Source of the DNA: Candidatus Baltobacteraceae bacterium
GTDB taxonomy: Bacteria; Vulcanimicrobiota; Vulcanimicrobiia; Vulcanimicrobiales; Vulcanimicrobiaceae
NCBI GenBank assembly: GCA_036489885.1
Contig: DASXEW010000003.1
Location: 186,001-250,000 of the forward strand
DNA: 64,000 nucleotides
Direction of reading: 5' to 3'
The number at the start of each line of letters is the position of its first letter. The first letter of the stretch is position 1. A model generated the notes under the pieces. It worked only from the letters and a program-made list of their open reading frames with translations. It was not told the origin of the DNA and did no database searches. Below, in pieces: positions 31,892-40,275 of this stretch. Both the position numbers and the translations under genes were made by a program.

Positions 31892-33587
31892 TCATCTGCT
31901 CGAACTCGGCGCCGGTGTCGGCAGCAAAGTTGAATCAGTAAAAGCCGAGAGCGACTTCTTACGTGGAACGATCGCGGAACAACTTCTTAACGACAGTCCT
32001 AACCTTTCGGAGTCCGACGCAAACCTTCTCAAGTTTCACGGGAGCTACCAGCAAGAGGATCGCGACCAGCGCCGAGCGCGTCGCGACGAGGGTTCCGGCA
32101 AAGCGTACCAGTTCATGATTCGCACGCGCGTGCCCGGTGGCGTTTTGTCCGCAGCGCAATACTTAGCCGAAGAAACACTCGCGGACAAATACGGCAACGG
32201 CACGCTGCGGATCACGACCCGACAAGGATTTCAGCATCACGGCGTCCTCAAGGGAGATTTGCGTAGTGCGATCGCCGAGATCAATTCCGCTGATCTCACG
32301 ACGCTTGCAGCCTGCGGGGACGTGAATCGCAACGTCATGACGTGCCCAGCACCGATCCGAACGTCCGCTGACGAAGCGATAGTAGAAATTGCGCAAGCAA
32401 TCGCGCGTCACCTGACCCCGGCAACGCGCGGTTACCGCGAGATTTGGGTCGACGGCGAACGCGTCGAACAAGCCACTCCCGACGTCGAACCGATTTATGG
32501 TCCGACGTATCTGCCGCGCAAATTCAAGATCGGCATCGCGCGGCCTGACGACAACTGCGTTGATGTCTATACGCAAGATATCGGTCTTGTCGCAGACGTG
32601 GAGGGTGAACGGCTCCTCGGATTTACGATACTCGTCGGTGGCGGCATGGGAATGACGCACGGCAAAACGGCGACGTATCCACGACTCGGTACATCACTTT
32701 GTTTCGCCGTTTCGGACGATGTCCTGGGGATCGTCGAGGCCATTGTCACGACGTATCGGGACTGGGGCGATCGCAACAACCGAAAGCATGCGCGCCTCAA
32801 ATACCTCGTCGAGGAGCGTGGCATCGCGTGGTTCCGCACGGAAGTGCAACGTCGCAGCGACATACCACTACGCGCGCCGCGGCCGGTCCGTTTAAGCGAG
32901 GTCGACGATCACCTTGGGTGGCAGCCGCAGCCCAACGGACGTTGGTGCTTCGGTCTATTCATCGAGAACGGCCGAATCAAAGACGACGAAACATCGGAAT
33001 TGCGGACGGCTCTGCGCACCGTCATCGACCGCTTCCGTCCGGGCGTGCACCTCACGGCGCAGCAGAATATCTTGCTGACGGATATCCTTGTACCAGATAT
33101 TCCTGAGCTGACGCGGCTCTTCGAATCGCATCGCGTCGCCATCGATCCGCGAAAGCTCGGCGCGCACCGGCACGCCATGGCGTGTCCTGCGCTACCAACG
33201 TGCGGCTTAGCTCTGACTGATGCTGAGCGCGTGCTCCCTGATGTCGTCGCAGCGATCGACGCCGAACTCGAACAGCTAGGTTTCGAGGATCGGCCGCTTA
33301 GTATTCGCATGACGGGATGCCCGAACGGTTGCGCTCGACCGTACATGGGCGACATCGGTTTCGTCGGACGGTCCAAGGATCTGTACGACATCTTTCTCGG
33401 CGGCGACTGGGCGAACACGCGACTGAACTGGCTCTTTGCGACAGGCATTCGCCTGAATGAACTTGCGTCGACGGTCGCGCCGCTCTTACGGCGATGGCAA
33501 CAAGAAGGTGAGGATGAGGAGAGTTTCGGCGATTTTTGTCATCGGCTCGGGCGCGAGGCACTTACCGCAGTGGCGGCGGCAAGCTAA
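31884..33587 (+). CDS. cysI: Sulfite reductase hemoprotein (CysI/Sir)
   Basis: The 567-residue product follows CysI through its length. ESDFLRGTIAEQL and LLKFHGSYQQEDRD open it, RITTRQGFQHHG and CGDVNRNVMTCPAP bind siroheme, ETYLPRK-like PTYLPRKFKIG follows, and ACPALPTCGLAL with MTGCPNGCARPY give the four cysteines of the 4Fe-4S/siroheme site. It reduces sulfite to sulfide for cysteine synthesis. A nitrite reductase role is less likely given the close CysI pattern. No CysJ flavoprotein is adjacent, so ferredoxin or a distant partner may donate electrons. Leader elements upstream suggest cysteine-dependent control. Confidence 0.9.
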   Translation: MSDHLLELGAGVGSKVESVKAESDFLRGTIAEQLLNDSPNLSESDANLLKFHGSYQQEDRDQRRARRDEGSGKAYQFMIRTRVPGGVLSAAQYLAEETLADKYGNGTLRITTRQGFQHHGVLKGDLRSAIAEINSADLTTLAACGDVNRNVMTCPAPIRTSADEAIVEIAQAIARHLTPATRGYREIWVDGERVEQATPDVEPIYGPTYLPRKFKIGIARPDDNCVDVYTQDIGLVADVEGERLLGFTILVGGGMGMTHGKTATYPRLGTSLCFAVSDDVLGIVEAIVTTYRDWGDRNNRKHARLKYLVEERGIAWFRTEVQRRSDIPLRAPRPVRLSEVDDHLGWQPQPNGRWCFGLFIENGRIKDDETSELRTALRTVIDRFRPGVHLTAQQNILLTDILVPDIPELTRLFESHRVAIDPRKLGAHRHAMACPALPTCGLALTDAERVLPDVVAAIDAELEQLGFEDRPLSIRMTGCPNGCARPYMGDIGFVGRSKDLYDIFLGGDWANTRLNWLFATGIRLNELASTVAPLLRRWQQEGEDEESFGDFCHRLGREALTAVAAAS

Positions 33588-33607
33588 CGGACGCGCATTA
33601 ACCAAAA

Positions 33608-33700
33608 ATGACGATAGAAGATTTCAGAAACCGTTTCTTTTCGGAACTAGCTCTGACGGCCTTGATCGTTGTTCTTGCTCTCGCGCTTAAGCGCAATTGA
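33608..33700 (+). CDS. Possible 30-residue membrane peptide
   Basis: The frame ATG 33608 to TGA 33700 encodes a short hydrophilic head and one hydrophobic helix (ELALTALIVVLALALKRN). It lies 21 bases after cysI in the same direction. There is no clear ribosome binding site, so it may be chance; the composition is like a single-span small membrane protein. Confidence 0.3.
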   Translation: MTIEDFRNRFFSELALTALIVVLALALKRN

Positions 33701-33739
33701 ACGCAGGCGTCGCAGACGTCTCTGCCGACTAATCACATT

Positions 33740-34150
33740 ATGAACGCGGGTTTCATTGCTACTTCTATCGCGACCGCGTTTACCATCATCGACCCAATCG
33801 GCATGATTCCGTTGACACTGGCCGCGACCGCGAGCGTCCCGCCGCAATCACGCGGCCGCACCATTGACCAAGCTGTTATAGTCGCGGCCATTGTTATTGC
33901 CGTCATGGGATTGCTCGGTCGCGCGATCCTGCACTATCTCGGCATCACGCTCCCTGCCTTCATGATTGCCGGTTTTGCAGCCGCTCTCGCCGCAACGTGG
34001 GCATGTATGCGCGCCGCGGCGGCTATCGTTGGACGCATCGGCAGCACGGGGATACACGTCGTCACGCGCCTACTCGGAATCATTCTGGCCGCGCTCGCGG
34101 TCCAGTTCGTTCTAAACGGTCTCGTTGCGACGCCGCTCTTCGCCCGATGA
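33740..34150 (+). CDS. MarC-family membrane protein, internally shortened
   Basis: The 136-residue product begins like MarC (FIATSIATAFTIIDPIGMIPL) and ends like MarC (GSTGIHVVTRLLGIILAALAVQFVLNGL), but family members are about 200 residues. The middle two or three membrane helices are missing between LPAFMIAGF and ATWACMRAAA. The frame is intact, so this is an in-frame internal deletion or a compact variant. The family's function is unclear. It overlaps the TRIC gene as ATGA. Confidence 0.7.
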   Translation: MNAGFIATSIATAFTIIDPIGMIPLTLAATASVPPQSRGRTIDQAVIVAAIVIAVMGLLGRAILHYLGITLPAFMIAGFAAALAATWACMRAAAAIVGRIGSTGIHVVTRLLGIILAALAVQFVLNGLVATPLFAR

Positions 34151-34749
34151 CTACGTCGATTTACGTCATGACGCTTGTCGGCGTGGTCGCATTCGCGGTT
34201 TCCGGCGTTATCGAAGCGCGGCGAAAACAGATGGACCTTGTGGGCATCAGCGCAGCCGCGTTTCTTACCGCGTTCGGCGGAGGAACGGTCCGCGACATCT
34301 TACTCGGACGTTATCCAATCTTTTGGGTGACCGAGCAGTCGTATGTTGCCTTCGTCTTGGCAATCGCGGTGGTCGCATTTTTTGTATCTCGTCGGGTGAC
34401 GCTCACGCCCAGCGCGATCGCCATTCCCGATGCGATTGGCCTGGGTGTTTTCAGCGCTACGGGAGCCCAGATTGCCGCCGATATGAACACGCCCGTCCTC
34501 ATCGCAATCGTTATGGGCGTCATCACCGGATCGGTTGGTGGCGTATTGCGCGATGTTGTCTGCAACGAGATTCCAACAATTTTCGCACGAACGCAGCTCT
34601 ACGCAACGTGCGCGGCGCTTGGCGCGATCGTCTATTTGGTAGCCAGAGCGATCGGCGCCGACACCCAGACCGGACTCATCGCCGGATCGCTCGCGACCAT
34701 CGCCCTACGCCTTGCCGCCATCCGGCTCAACCTTCGACTCCCGGCCTAA
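34147..34749 (+). CDS. Trimeric intracellular cation channel (TRIC/YadS, UPF0126) family protein
   Basis: The 200-residue product has about seven membrane helices as two repeats, each with a glycine-rich kinked segment: AFGGGTVRDILLGRYPIFWV and GVITGSVGGVLRDVVCNEIP. This is the bacterial TRIC signature. It probably conducts monovalent cations across the inner membrane. Its ATG overlaps the MarC stop, and bioA begins 2 bases after its stop, so it may be in the biotin operon. Confidence 0.85.
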   Translation: MTTSIYVMTLVGVVAFAVSGVIEARRKQMDLVGISAAAFLTAFGGGTVRDILLGRYPIFWVTEQSYVAFVLAIAVVAFFVSRRVTLTPSAIAIPDAIGLGVFSATGAQIAADMNTPVLIAIVMGVITGSVGGVLRDVVCNEIPTIFARTQLYATCAALGAIVYLVARAIGADTQTGLIAGSLATIALRLAAIRLNLRLPA

Positions 34750-34750
34750 C

Positions 34751-35974
34751 ATGGGACACATCTGGTTGCCGTTCACGCAAATGCGCGGGTTCGACATCGG
34801 GGAACGGACATTCGTGCGCGGCGAAGGGTGCACGCTCGTCGACGCTCACGGCAGACGCCTGTTCGATGCGATCTCCTCGGTATGGACGACGATTCATGGA
34901 CACGGACATCCGCACATCGTCGAGGCAATCGCACATCAGGCAGCGATACTCGATCATGCGACGACGCTTGGGGCGGCAAATCTGCCGGCGGTCGCGCTTG
35001 CCGAACAACTCGCCAAGCTCAGCGGATTCGATCGCGTGTTTTTCTCCTCCGACGGCGCCTCGGCCGTCGAAGTCGCGCTGAAAATGGCGCTCCAGTATTG
35101 GCAGAATATCGGCAAAGCGCATAGGCGGCGTTTCGCTCGTCTCACGAATGCTTACCACGGCGACACGGCGGGAGGTATGAGTGTCTCCGATATCGCGCTG
35201 TTTAAAGAACACTTTGCCCCTGTTCTTTTCGAAACGCTGCCGTACGAAGGCGCGAGCGACGTTCTCCAACGCGACGACCTTGCGGCTGTCATCATCGAGC
35301 CCGTCGTGCAGGCCGCGGCCGGCATGCACATCATTCCCACCCACCTCTACGAGCCGCTTCGCGCGCGCCGCGATCGACGACCGCTTCTTATCGTCGACGA
35401 GATTGCAACAGGCTTCGGACGAACCGGACCGATGTTCGCCTCTACGGATCTTGCGCTCGAACCCGACATTATGTGCGTGGGCAAAGGCCTCACCGGCGGC
35501 ACGCTGCCGCTCTCTGCAACCTTAACGCGCGAACACATCTACGAAAGCTTCCTCGGTGATTTCAACGAGGGACGACAGTTCTTCCACGGTCACTCGTACG
35601 CGGGAAATCCGATCGCGTGTGCGGCCGCGATCGCGTCGCTCGAGGTATTCGAGCGCGAGAACACGCTCGAGCACGCCTTGAATCTCGGCAGCGCGCTGGA
35701 TGTTGTCCTTCGTTCGCTTAGTAACCGGAGGAGCGTGCGCGAAATCCGTCGCGCCGGGCTAATGTGTGCGATCGAGCTGAATCCCGATGCGCTTCAAATC
35801 GAGCATCCGAAAAGCGTCGCCTGGGGTGTTGCCGACGCAATGTATGAACGCGGCCACTTTACGCGCCCTCTCGGAAATGCAATCCAACTCGTTCCGCCAC
35901 TCGCCTCGCGCGCGGAGGATTTGGTGGGTTTCGTGAAAGCTCTGAACGAGGTACTCGATGCCCACGAACACTGA
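34751..35974 (+). CDS. bioA: Adenosylmethionine-8-amino-7-oxononanoate aminotransferase
   Basis: The 407-residue fold-type I PLP aminotransferase makes 7,8-diaminopelargonic acid from 7-keto-8-aminopelargonic acid, usually with SAM as amino donor. Visible are IWLPFTQM at the N-terminus (bioA-specific), SSDGASAVEVALKMA, NAYHGDTAGGMSVS, IVDEIATGFGRTG and the Schiff-base Lys in CVGKGLTGG. The ATG at 34751 matches the family start. It heads the bioA-bioF-bioD-bioB block; its end overlaps bioF by 17 bases. Confidence 0.93.
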   Translation: MGHIWLPFTQMRGFDIGERTFVRGEGCTLVDAHGRRLFDAISSVWTTIHGHGHPHIVEAIAHQAAILDHATTLGAANLPAVALAEQLAKLSGFDRVFFSSDGASAVEVALKMALQYWQNIGKAHRRRFARLTNAYHGDTAGGMSVSDIALFKEHFAPVLFETLPYEGASDVLQRDDLAAVIIEPVVQAAAGMHIIPTHLYEPLRARRDRRPLLIVDEIATGFGRTGPMFASTDLALEPDIMCVGKGLTGGTLPLSATLTREHIYESFLGDFNEGRQFFHGHSYAGNPIACAAAIASLEVFERENTLEHALNLGSALDVVLRSLSNRRSVREIRRAGLMCAIELNPDALQIEHPKSVAWGVADAMYERGHFTRPLGNAIQLVPPLASRAEDLVGFVKALNEVLDAHEH

Positions 35975-37073
35975 GACAATCACATACCTGGATCGAATCG
36001 CGGATGAGCTCAGGAATCTCGAGCGGCAAGAGCTCCGGCGTGTCGTGCAACAGCAGAGCGCATTCGCTGAGGGCTCGCTGCTCGATTTCTCCTCAAACGA
36101 CTACCTCGGACTATCGCAACATCCCGATGTTGTTGCCGCCCTCAACGACGCAACGCGAGTCGGATCGGGTGGTTCGCGCCTACTCGCGGGCGCTCACAAC
36201 GCCCATCGACTGCTCGAAGAGGATCTTGCGTCGTTCGTTGGTCGCGAGAAAGCGCTCTTGTTTAGCTCCGGTTATCACGCAGCTCTCGGTGCAATCGGTG
36301 GCTTAGCGCGCGTCGTCGAGACCGGCTTTTCCGATCAGTTGAATCACGCATGTCTGATCGACGGCTTGCGTCTCACGAAACTCACGAAGACAATCTATCC
36401 GCATGCGACCCTTCCAAGAATGGGAGAGGCGAGCAAGCTGGTCCTAACGGAATCACTCTTCGGCATGGAGGGCGATGCCATTGACGTTGGAGCGATCGCC
36501 CGGTCTTTGCGACCAGACGACGTCCTGCTCATCGACGAAGCCCATGCGCTCGGAATTCTCGGCGAATTCGGCGGCGGTCTCGCCCACGGAATCGACGATC
36601 CCCGGGTCGTTGTCATCGGAACGCTGTCCAAAGCCTTCGGCGCGCACGGCGGATTCGTCGCAGGACCAAGACCGGTGATCGAATTCTTGCAGACCGTTGC
36701 CCGAACGTTCATCTTCGATACCGCACTCCCACCCGTACTTGCCGACGCCGCCCGAATCGCAGTCCGCCTCGCGAGGACTTACGACACGCAACGTGCGCAT
36801 CTGTTGCGCCTCGCAGGTGATCTCCGCCAACGCGTGCGCGCAATCGGTTTTCGAGTCCCCGACGGACTCGGACCGATCGTGAACATGATCGTCGGCGATC
36901 CGCGCGCCGCGCTGGAACTTTCGCGCCAACTCCGTGAGGCCGGCGTGAATGCTCCCGCGATACGTCCGCCGACGGTTCCGAATGGAACGTCTCGGATTCG
37001 CATCACGCTGCGGGCAACACATACCGAGTCCGATGTCGACCACCTCGTTGGCGCACTGAGGCGGGCGTTGTGA
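35958..37073 (+). CDS. bioF: 8-amino-7-oxononanoate synthase
   Basis: The 371-residue product condenses pimeloyl-ACP or -CoA with alanine. The alpha-oxoamine synthase motifs are FSSNDYLGLSQHP, GSGGSRLLAGAHN, DQLNHACLIDGLRL, IDEAHALGILG and LSKAFGAHGGFV (Schiff-base Lys). Length and order are normal. The gene overlaps bioA at its start and bioD at its end (GTGA), so the block is translationally coupled. Confidence 0.93.
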   Translation: MPTNTETITYLDRIADELRNLERQELRRVVQQQSAFAEGSLLDFSSNDYLGLSQHPDVVAALNDATRVGSGGSRLLAGAHNAHRLLEEDLASFVGREKALLFSSGYHAALGAIGGLARVVETGFSDQLNHACLIDGLRLTKLTKTIYPHATLPRMGEASKLVLTESLFGMEGDAIDVGAIARSLRPDDVLLIDEAHALGILGEFGGGLAHGIDDPRVVVIGTLSKAFGAHGGFVAGPRPVIEFLQTVARTFIFDTALPPVLADAARIAVRLARTYDTQRAHLLRLAGDLRQRVRAIGFRVPDGLGPIVNMIVGDPRAALELSRQLREAGVNAPAIRPPTVPNGTSRIRITLRATHTESDVDHLVGALRRAL

Positions 37074-37765
37074 GCATGCCGCGAATATACATAACGGGAA
37101 CCGACACGGATGTCGGCAAGACGCACGTTACTGCCGCTCTCGCGCTTGCATTGCGCCGTTCACTTCCTCTGAGCATTCCGGTTACGATCGTGAAGCCCGT
37201 ACAGACCGGCTGCGGACCGCTCGATTTGGGCGACGCTACGAAGGCTGCAGCGCTCGCCAACGCGCGACTCGACTCGGCGGTTGGCGCACAGGTGTTTTGC
37301 CGGGAGCTGCGCCGTTTCCGAAAAGCAAGCGACGGATATTCAGCGGCACTTGCTGAGGGTCTCGCCGTTCCGACCTCGACTGAGCTGGCGACGAAACTAC
37401 AATCGATTGAAGGCGCAATTGTCGTCGAGGGTTCCGGCGGCGCCGCCGTTCCGATTAACGAACATGAGACGATCAGTCACGTCGCGGCTCGTGCCGGACT
37501 GTCGGCACTTGTCGTCGTCGGATTGCGTCTCGGCTGCATCAATCATGCGTTGCTCACGGCGCGATATCTCGCCGATCTCGGCGTTTCCACGCTCGGCGCA
37601 GTTTTGATTGAACGCTGGGAGAAAACCGAACCATCGTATCGGGAAGAAGTAACGCGCGCTCTACACAATGTTGTCCCAATTATCTCCGTCATTCCGTACG
37701 ATCCAGCAGGATACGAATTAACGCGCGCCGCCCACGCTTTCGAAGAGGAGTTATGTCCAGTTTAG
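37070..37765 (+). CDS. bioD: Dethiobiotin synthetase
   Basis: The 231-residue product forms the ureido ring of dethiobiotin with ATP and CO2. The P-loop reads TGTDTDVGKTH, the substrate region VKPVQTGC, and the second motif VVEGSGGAAVPI. GTG 37070 overlaps the bioF stop; ATG 37076 two codons later is an alternative. The gene end overlaps the start of the broken bioB, which has GAGGAG before its ATG. Confidence 0.9.
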   Translation: MSMPRIYITGTDTDVGKTHVTAALALALRRSLPLSIPVTIVKPVQTGCGPLDLGDATKAAALANARLDSAVGAQVFCRELRRFRKASDGYSAALAEGLAVPTSTELATKLQSIEGAIVVEGSGGAAVPINEHETISHVAARAGLSALVVVGLRLGCINHALLTARYLADLGVSTLGAVLIERWEKTEPSYREEVTRALHNVVPIISVIPYDPAGYELTRAAHAFEEELCPV

Positions 37766-38036
37766 TTCCAGCCTCTGCCGCATTACTGCGCGAGTTCGCG
37801 GCTTGGCCGAACGACCGCACCGAGGATTGCTTTCGCTTGCTGGCAGCGTCCGCGACGCCGTAAGTGGCAAACGGATGTCGATCGAGGTCTTGCACAATGC
37901 GAAGAAAGGCGGGTGCTCTGAAGACTGTAGCTTCTGTTCGCAGGATGCCCGATACGCGACCGGTGTCGAGCCCGAGCAGTTAAGCACGGTCGAAGAGCTC
38001 CTTGAAGCTGCCCGCAATGCGCATGAGCGCATGTGA
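37753..38036 (+). pseudogene. bioB: Truncated and probably frameshifted biotin synthase
   Basis: The ATG at 37753 has a good ribosome binding site (GAGGAG), but its frame stops at about 37863. The recognisable BioB sequence is in another frame from TTG 37803: LLSLAGSVRDAVSG, NAKKGGCSEDCSFCSQDARY (radical-SAM CxxxCxxC) and EELLEAARNAHERM. That frame stops at 38036, after about 77 residues, where a normal BioB has 300-350. So the radical-SAM barrel and the later cluster ligands are lost. The break coincides with the left edge of accessory DNA. Confidence 0.85.
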
Positions 38037-38291
38037 AGCATTTCACCACCTTTGAGGGTAGATCCATCCGGCACCGTGTACCGGCGCTAAAATGATATCT
38101 TGACCCTATTTCTCTCGCCATCGAAAGCTGATTGACTGATCGAGATCGGAAGTCAACGCGTGAACGAAGTCGTTCTCGAACGGCGTCGCCGAAGGCCATT
38201 ATCTCGTTCAGGGGCAGCGATTCAAGCGCCACGTCCTCCGGATTCGACGTCGATCATGAAAACGGCTTCGTGAACGAACCGAGACTGAGTT
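38037..38291. other. Junction region of unknown origin
   Basis: Just after the bioB break there is a GC-poorer stretch containing CCGGCACCGTGTACCGG, an imperfect hairpin, and ATATCTTGACCC. It may be an insertion-sequence end, but no transposase or matching end is visible. Short frames on both strands have no recognisable product. Confidence 0.35.
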
Positions 38292-38645
38292 GTGCTACAA
38301 TGGAATGCCGTGCGAGACCACAAGGATTGGCGTCCATTCCTTGATCCCCAAGAAGCAGATTCGCCACCTTCCTGGTACGAGCTGAGCCAGAATGCTGCGC
38401 GCGATTCACGTCGACGATGGATGCAGCGTGCGCGACGTCGCAGTGCGCTCGCGCTGATCGGCATCGCCGGCATATTACTACTTCCCGGCACGTGGATGAC
38501 GCTCGGATTCTGCGCATTTGTTTATTTCGGAACGGGCGCTGGATGGGCGCTCGTAAAAGCGTGGGAAGCGCACATCGAGGTCGGTGAAGCCCGCGCATCT
38601 CTAACTGAAGACGCGTTTCAGACGGCTCCGAGCGGGAGCATGTGA
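38292..38645 (+). CDS. Hypothetical membrane protein
   Basis: The 117-residue frame (GTG start) has a basic segment (RDSRRRWMQRARRRS) and then two hydrophobic helices (ALIGIAGILLLPGTWMTLGF and a following AFVYFGTGAGWALV). It lies between the bioB break and the integrase fragment. No family is recognised, and there is no ribosome binding site. It may be part of decayed mobile DNA. Confidence 0.45.
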   Translation: MLQWNAVRDHKDWRPFLDPQEADSPPSWYELSQNAARDSRRRWMQRARRRSALALIGIAGILLLPGTWMTLGFCAFVYFGTGAGWALVKAWEAHIEVGEARASLTEDAFQTAPSGSM

Positions 38646-39091
38646 TTCACGGCGTCGATGTCCTTCTCGGCCTCGGACGCGACGAAGAAGCGTGGATATT
38701 TGATCGTGCCGATGCGCAACCGTGGAACCCGGGCGCCTTCTCGGTCGCATCCATGCGATTCGTCGTGCGCTCCGGCGTTCAGAAACTGCGCTTTCACGAT
38801 CTACGGCACTCGCACGCGACTCTTGCGCTCGCAGCAGGCACTGACTTGAAGACCATCTCTGCCGCGCTTGGTCACTCCGTCAGCGTCACCGCAAATACAT
38901 ACCTGCACGTCGTCGAAGCACTCCAGACGGAGCACGCGAGCCGCATCGACGGCATGCTACGCGGAGCGCTTGCTGAAGCGGCTTCGCGAAGCTCGGGCCC
39001 ACAGCGGGCCCACAAGCCAACTTCGATAACAAAAAAAGCCCGTAATAACGAGCTTTCTATGGTAGCGCCAACGGGAATCGAACCCGAATAA
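38642..39091 (+). CDS. Tyrosine recombinase/integrase, C-terminal fragment
   Basis: The 149-residue frame holds only the last part of a phage-type integrase: LRFHDLRHSHATLALAAG (HxxR), ISAALGHSVSVTANTYLHV (the GH and the nucleophile Tyr). The N-terminal arm- and core-binding domains and the first catalytic Arg are absent. The frame ends inside the 27-bp tRNA-Glu repeat (MVAPTGIEPE then stop), as often seen when an integrase gene abuts its attachment site. It is probably inactive. Confidence 0.72.
   Translation: MIHGVDVLLGLGRDEEAWIFDRADAQPWNPGAFSVASMRFVVRSGVQKLRFHDLRHSHATLALAAGTDLKTISAALGHSVSVTANTYLHVVEALQTEHASRIDGMLRGALAEAASRSSGPQRAHKPTSITKKARNNELSMVAPTGIEPE
39035..39056 (-). terminator. Intrinsic terminator next to the left tRNA-Glu repeat
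   Basis: On the minus strand AAAGC-T-CGT pairs with ACG-G-GCTTT around TATT, followed by a run of T. It lies 4 bases beyond the tRNA 3'-end repeat, where the terminator of the original tRNA-Glu gene would be. Confidence 0.6.
39060..39086 (-). repeat. Left copy of tRNA-Glu 3' end (putative attachment site)
   Basis: These 27 bases are identical to 44894-44920, the 3' end of tRNA-Glu including encoded CCA. Sequence after 39086 does not continue as a tRNA, so this is a partial duplicate, as expected for site-specific insertion at a tRNA. Confidence 0.85.
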
Positions 39092-39587
39092 CACTGTCGA
39101 TCCTTAACGACCGGTGTCGATTCTCGCCGGTTTCCACTCACGGATGTAGCAACACCTTGACGGTTTGAACCGACCCTTGTCGTTCCCTTACGACAGTGTC
39201 CGTGACCAATCGTGACCTTCTTCGGCAGCGCCAACGATCGTTCTGCTCGCTCTTGCGCTAAAGCGGGGACCGGGGAGCTCGCCTCTACTAAACGGCGGAA
39301 CGCTAGCTCCCGCGTTAGTGATGTCGCGTTATCGAGATGTCGCTACGCGAGCATCGCCACCTTCACAGGTCTCGGCTTCGTAAAAGACCGCCTCGGGTCA
39401 TAGCAGAACTAGTGATTAACTGTCGAAACATTCCTTTCGAAGAGCTTGCTTGTGCAGAGGCCCCTAACTGACGCGACGGCTGCCCTGCTTTCCTGCTGGC
39501 CCGCTAAGCGCGTATACGTTGCGATGTACATGCGATCAGTCATGAATACTAGTTCTTGTTCTAGTGCGAGCGCCTTGCCGTCTTGCG
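39092..39587. other. Island left arm, no supported gene
   Basis: About 500 bases inside the left repeat show only short frames without start signals or recognisable products. The paired CGTGACC motifs at 39201-39217 lie here. Confidence 0.4.
39198..39217 (+). repeat. Paired CGTGACC motif, possible integrase arm site
   Basis: CGTGACC occurs at 39201-39207 and 39211-39217 (10-base period), 112 bases inside the left repeat. A similar pair lies near the other end of the island, so these may be arm-type integrase binding sites. Confidence 0.35.
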
Positions 39588-39983
39588 TTAGTTCCGTAGC
39601 AGCGATCTCGCCGGCGGCGAAACGCCCGCACCCTCGGTGCTACGGAGAACCTTGTAATGCAACTGGTTCTGGCCAAGCACAGTCGTTGCAGATCGCAACG
39701 ATCCATGCGGCTGTCGAAGGATGAGAAGGTTAATATTCTCATGGAAGCCCCGGTCGGCGTGAGGCTGATAATAGGCCTCGATCGCGCCAGTGCGTAGAAG
39801 CGCTTCCGGCAGCCGAAAGTACGACCAACCCGGGGGGCTCAACATATCGTGGTTTTCAGCAAGACTTGGGAGACGTAACGCGAGGAATGCAATGAGCAGA
39901 AACACGAGGCCGTTGGCGAGTTGTCGGACCCCACAGGAAAAACACATCATGTGCTCCATGCTCTCTATTGGTACGATTATCAA
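39588..39983 (-). CDS. Hypothetical exported protein, possibly degraded
   Basis: The 131-residue frame has a hydrophobic segment near its start (LANGLVFLLIAFLALRLPSL) and then soluble sequence with SPPGWSYFRLPEALL and AYYQPHADRGFHENI. The last 30 residues look out of character and may come from a frameshift. Start choices are ATG 39983, 39959 or 39950. No family is recognised. Confidence 0.4.
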   Translation of the reverse strand: MIIVPIESMEHMMCFSCGVRQLANGLVFLLIAFLALRLPSLAENHDMLSPPGWSYFRLPEALLRTGAIEAYYQPHADRGFHENINLLILRQPHGSLRSATTVLGQNQLHYKVLRSTEGAGVSPPARSLLRN

Positions 39984-40055
39984 TCGTGTGCGGTGTTGAA
40001 TTCAAGTATCTCGACAACTGTCACGATCGTTGATTTCGCGACGTTCCCGTTTTGC

Positions 40056-40256
40056 TCAGTCATCCTTGACATACTTACGCTGCAATCGACGACCAACAGC
40101 ATTTCCGCCAGTGCCGCCACCTAATCCAGCGCAAATCCCCGTAATGATCTGCGATGGAACACTAAAATGCATATGGACGGCGGCCAAAAATCCGCCCACA
40201 AAACCTCCAAATGCGGGGCCAAGGGTGTAAAAGAGCACAACATGTTGTCTTAACAT
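40056..40256 (-). CDS. Small glycine-rich membrane protein
   Basis: The 66-residue product (ATG 40256) has a hydrophobic run with glycine-zipper spacing (LGPAFGGFVGGFLAAVHMHF) and a second, ICAGLGGGTGGNAVG, then a basic end. It starts 20 bases after the RHS fragment on the same strand. It could be an immunity protein for the RHS tip or a bacteriocin-like peptide; neither can be shown from sequence. Confidence 0.5.
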   Translation of the reverse strand: MLRQHVVLFYTLGPAFGGFVGGFLAAVHMHFSVPSQIITGICAGLGGGTGGNAVGRRLQRKYVKDD

Positions 40257-40275
40257 GCTAATCCTCACTTGCGGC

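Noticed and set aside
33608-33650. Terminator after cysI from AGAAACCGTTTCT
   Set aside because: The palindrome leaves a 1- to 3-base loop with a 5-bp A/T-rich stem; too weak to call.
38037-38110. Insertion-sequence end next to broken bioB
   Set aside because: No transposase, no matching inverted end and no target duplication could be found in the window; kept only as a junction of unknown origin.
39446-39724. Plus-strand frame of 92 codons in the island
   Set aside because: It overlaps a more plausible exported-protein frame on the other strand and has no ribosome binding site or family.
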